22,602 bases of DNA from Penium margaritaceum (lineage: Eukaryota > Streptophyta > Zygnematophyceae > Desmidiales > Peniaceae): the NCBI GenBank assembly GCA_023375785.1, contig SZWC01004734.1:21613-44214 (forward strand). Direction: 5' to 3'. Made by a program: the position numbers and the translations under genes. Each line of letters opens with the position of its first letter. Position 1 is the stretch's first letter. Below the pieces are notes generated by a model. It had not been told where the DNA came from. It did no database searches and saw nothing but the letters and a program-made list of their open reading frames with translations. Below, piece after piece: positions 19,450 to 22,602 of the stretch.

Positions 19450-21080
19450 GTGTATCTCGTTCAACGTTTACCAGCTACACTCGCTGATTCACCTCCCATT
19501 TATATTTTTGCCCTTGGTGGGACAGGGAGGGAAGATGCAAATCCACCCCCCAATACATGTTTGCATTGGGGCTTTGAATTGGAGGATGCAGCCGAAGGGG
19601 AGTCAAGAAAACACATGTGTTTTGTTTGCAAGTTGTAAGACAATTTCTGACATTATGAAAGCCGTCGATCAAGATGGATGGACGGTTCATTTAATATCTT
19701 TATAATTCTTAATGAAATATACTTGTACTATACAATTCTATCAGTGACACACTCCAATACACGTCCAAAATACACGACCAGGTTGGGGAGGGGGGAGGAG
19801 GGCTGGACCTCTCCCTTAAGTTGATAATGTACCCGAAGGACATTGGGACCAACACTAAGGGTTCTAAGACACTAATGTACACGTTGGACCACACGTACAA
19901 TGCACTTACGGCTGCAATCGCCGAATACAATTGATGAGTGGGAGGGGGAACTATCTATTAGGGCTCCGTTGTGTTTTGACATGGTATGGGTGGAACCCAA
20001 TGCATGAGAACATCCATGGATGGCACAATGCCCAAAATTCATTGATCGATGTTGATGGGTATTCGGATACAAACCATAATAATATTCTAATCAATCCACA
20101 TGTGTTTTTCATATGTCTTCTACCCACTACATATCCAGGTAAAACTTCTAGATAACTTCCAACTTTGTGGGAAGGAGACTACATAGACCCCCTTCCAAGT
20201 TTTAATGTTATATTTGGGTGTGTTATGAAAGTGTGTGTAGAGGAGGGTGCGTTTGATTCACAAACATGGCCTTCCACTGATGTACATTCCATAAGCTACG
20301 TGCAATGTACACCTCGTTACAATTGCACAATGCAATCGACTTGATTGTCGAGGGGGGGAAGGGCCCGACCTCCCCCCTCCCCTGTTGCCAAGTCGATATT
20401 ATATGTGGATGGTGTGTTGGGACGTGAACATGGAGAAAATGGGACCCATATACAAGAGTATTAAGACACTGATGTGCAATTTACACATGTAGAGTTCACT
20501 CCAGGCAACACCTGTGCAATATCATGAATAGGTGGGAGGGGGACCTATCCATCACGGCTTCATTTTGTTCCGACATGGTGGGGTTGGAACCCGACATATG
20601 AGTATGTCTAGGATTGGCTGAGTTCCCAAATTCCATCAATCAGTGTACATGGACGTTTAGATGCATGTTGAAACAAATTTACAATTAACGAATTTGTGTT
20701 ATGTCTACATCGTTTACCAGTTACATACATAGATACACTTCTAAGATACATTTCCAAGTGTGGGGGAGGGGAGGGAGTGCAACATCGACCCCCCCTCCCA
20801 AGTGTCGATGTTTCATTGGGGATATGTTTTTGAAAAGTGTTTCTGGAGGGCTATGTATTCGATACATAAGTATGGCCTTCCACATGTGTACATTATTGTT
20901 GGTATGTGCAATACACTCCCTGCTGCACCTCCACAATACAATCGACATGATTGGGAGGGGAAGAGGGGCTAGGGGCAGGGGTTTTTTGAGTTATTGTACA
21001 TGTTCTCTATGTTGCCCCGTACACTACACAATGCACTCCCCAGATATAGTTGGGGGGTTTGGGAACTTGGTGGAGGATAT
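19450..21080. repeat. Higher-order tandem repeat, period about 595 bp
   Basis: About 2.7 diverged copies. Shared words give the period: TAAGACACT at 19865 and 20462 (597); GTGGGAGGGGGA at 19938 and 20532 (594); ATGGCCTTCCAC at 20266 and 20872 (606); ATGTCT before the TACCxxxTACAT block at 20113 and 20701 (588). CGTTTACCAG occurs at 19465 and 20711. Each period seems to contain two related 200-240 bp sub-units bounded by G-rich blocks (19784, 19940, 20348, 20534, 20760, 20955) and one spacer of about 160 bp. Open frames in this region on both strands follow the repeat and are not taken as genes. No transposon protein is visible in it. Confidence 0.75.
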
Positions 21081-21809
21081 TATCTAGGTCAGAGGTTTAA
21101 GAAAATGTGAAGCATGTGACCTCAAAATCATAAAGAAAAGCAAGTGAATGACCTCTTTTGATGTCGTAATTAGATTTCTAGGCTTCCAGTGGGTTGCGAT
21201 AAACAATGGGATAGAGAGAGTTGCTAAGAATAATTCTTTAAGACATAAGTAGGCACTTTAGTACTGATATAAATGGTAAGAGTTCATCATAATGTTTCTG
21301 CGAAGTACCTAATTTTATGCACCTAAAAATGTTCTCTGAGAACAAGTTTTAATTTGTTCATTGAGTTAATAATGTTGTGAAAAGTGTATACACATGAGTA
21401 AAAGTCTATGAAGTAGTTGTATAACACGTGTAGTATACAGAGCTTGAACAGTGTATGAAATTGGCCTGATTAACCATAACTCTGATTTTGATGTTTTATT
21501 GTAACATATCTTGATCAAGACTACTCCTCGAATAGCTATCTCTCATTATGGAAGCCCCTGAACTCCTTAGTGAGGTTTGAAGAAGAAAGGCAACATTACA
21601 ATGCCTGGATTCCTAAATTTGGAATACACGAGTCCTCAAAATTATATTTTCTGTACTTTTGTACCTCGCACTTGTGTGTTCCATGTTCTAAGAGTTTTCA
21701 TCAAAGGACAGTTGCCATTGGTTGAAGATCAACGAAGCCTTTCATGATTTTGAGTTTTGTTGAGCTCCTATCCTTCATTGTTGGACTGTAGAGGTTTTGT
21801 TATGTAGCA
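21081..21809. other. AT-rich spacer upstream of the edge gene
   Basis: No gene is recognised. A perfect 7-bp inverted repeat TGTTCTC/GAGAACA with a 1-nt centre lies at 21330-21344. The region could include the distal promoter of the gene at the right edge. Confidence 0.4.
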
Positions 21810-22037
21810 GTGTTGTTGCCATATGGATCGCAGGATGCCCGATCTGAGAAAGGAATGCATGATAAGGTGTTAAACGTTATCTTGCCTCAGAATCAGGGCA
21901 TAGCTGAAACAAAGCTACCCCAGCATCCTTCCCCGGTATCTTTGAGAAGAAAACTGAAATTTGTGGTTTTTTTAGGATTTCGAGTGAAAACGTGCGCCGT
22001 GGGACACAGCAGGTTCAACTGGTCCGAACCGCGGGCC

Positions 22038-22602
22038 ATGGACCCGACAGCCTTCTCCGATGACTCGTTCTCCTTCGTTCTGAGGAGGTGGGAGGACTGT
22101 GGGGCGACTGTAGCAGCAGAAGCGACAGAAGCGCTTGGAGCCGCCAGAGTTGCAGGAGCGCAGTAGCAGCATCGCCATCAAGGACGGCGGTGACGTTGAC
22201 GTGGTGGCGTGCCTCCATCGCGAATGGGGCTGTCGAGCTGCCGGCGATGGACGGGCCGTGGCAGTAGAGCCTCTGCTGCTGCGTCGCTTTGCCGGCTTTC
22301 TGCGACGCCAACAGGCCCGGGAGGAGAAGCAGCCGCTTTTGCAGAGAGACCGTTGGAGAGACATGCTTTGAATCCAGCGGGAGGTGCTACTGCGACAGCA
22401 GCCGCAGCAGCAGGGAGGTTGCTTATTCTGCGTGGTGAAAGATTGCTTAAGGATGTCGCACCTACGACTGCAGCCGCGGCGGCGGCAGCACCACACCCGA
22501 CATCATCGTCATCATCTTCATCAGCAGCACCACCACAATCGTCATCAGCAGCAGGAGCATCATATGCTGCAATGGAAGCTTCGACAAAGGTGCCTTCTGC
22601 TT
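22038..22602 (+). CDS. Start of an Ala/Ser-rich cellular gene, partial, frame interrupted
   Basis: GC content rises sharply from about 21985. ATG at 22038 has a strong plant-type context (GCC before, G after) and opens MDPTAFSDDSFSFVLRRWED, then Ala-rich text up to TAG at 22164. The same frame has stops at 22191 and 22197 and is then open from 22200 to the window end (134 codons), with poly-Ala and poly-Ser runs around RLLILRGERLLKDVAPTT. In this frame the runs use mixed synonymous codons (GCA/GCC/GCG; TCA/TCG/TCT), whereas in the next frame the same bases give mixed His/Arg/Leu. That favours this frame as coding. The stops between the two parts could lie in a short intron or reflect a wrong start; an ATG at 22224 is an alternative start. 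No family is recognised. Minus-strand open frames here are likely shadows. Confidence 0.4.

Noticed and set aside
19784-19801. G-quadruplex at the G-rich blocks of the tandem repeat (also 20348 and 20760)
   Set aside because: Counting separate runs of three or more G with loops, each block gives only three clear tracts, short of the standard four. They are reported as G-rich blocks only.
21972-22496. A 174-codon minus-strand open frame rich in Cys, Arg and Ser
   Set aside because: Its composition is what the reverse complement of GCA/GCC/TCA runs produces. The plus frame shows synonymous codon mixing, which favours the plus strand.
1-22602. CRISPR arrays, rRNA or tRNA genes, bacterial operons or phage genes
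   Set aside because: No regularly spaced direct repeats with unique spacers, no recognisable RNA gene, and no prokaryotic-type gene clusters were seen; the content is eukaryotic retrotransposon debris.

Overview
The window looks like transposon-dense intergenic DNA from a streptophyte (land plant or charophyte alga) with a large genome. I cannot name the organism. The evidence is indirect: plant-type Ty1/copia retrotransposons at several stages of decay, one with an intact-looking primer binding site for initiator methionine tRNA, long AT-rich spacers, and one GC-rich gene-like 5' region at the right edge with mixed-codon alanine and serine runs. There are no bacterial-style operons, rRNA, tRNA or CRISPR arrays.

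Layout, left to right. Positions 1-571 are a GC-rich chain of about ten consecutive hairpins, each with a different stem; this is the oddest piece of the window. From about 655 to 4709 lies copia-1, a plus-strand GC-rich Ty1/copia element. It lacks its 5' end (no LTR, gag or protease) but keeps integrase, reverse transcriptase (YVDD intact), RNase H, polypurine tract and 3' LTR; several in-frame stops and a frameshift kill it. A second, older, AT-shifted 3' end of the same LTR family (copia-1b) sits at about 5600-6389. The two LTRs share landmarks at nearly the same internal offsets, which fixes both at about 700 bp. Between them, 5219-5309 holds a second compact nested-hairpin cluster.

Positions 6390-7082 are rich in CAA/CAG/CAT triplets, and 7083-8546 holds small unrecognised reading frames. 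From 8547 to 13209 a badly decayed but collinear copia element (copia-2) lies on the minus strand: RNase H, reverse transcriptase (YVND), linker, integrase, protease, zinc knuckle and gag. Its primer binding site is at 13199-13209 and its 5' LTR starts at 13210. A third fragment, related to copia-2 in the reverse-transcriptase region, lies near 14900-15095. Positions 15096-19450 are mostly AT-rich with no recognised gene.

Positions 19450-21080 form a higher-order tandem repeat with a period near 595 bp, marked by G-rich blocks. After an AT-rich spacer, GC rises sharply at about 21985. An ATG in a strong context (22038) and a frame-0 open stretch running off the right edge suggest the start of a real cellular gene, though its frame is interrupted and it may contain an intron.

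No set of genes here works together as a pathway; the history is one of retrotransposon insertion and decay. No defence system or other new multi-gene system is visible. The most unexplained structures are the hairpin chain, the higher-order repeat, and the edge gene.
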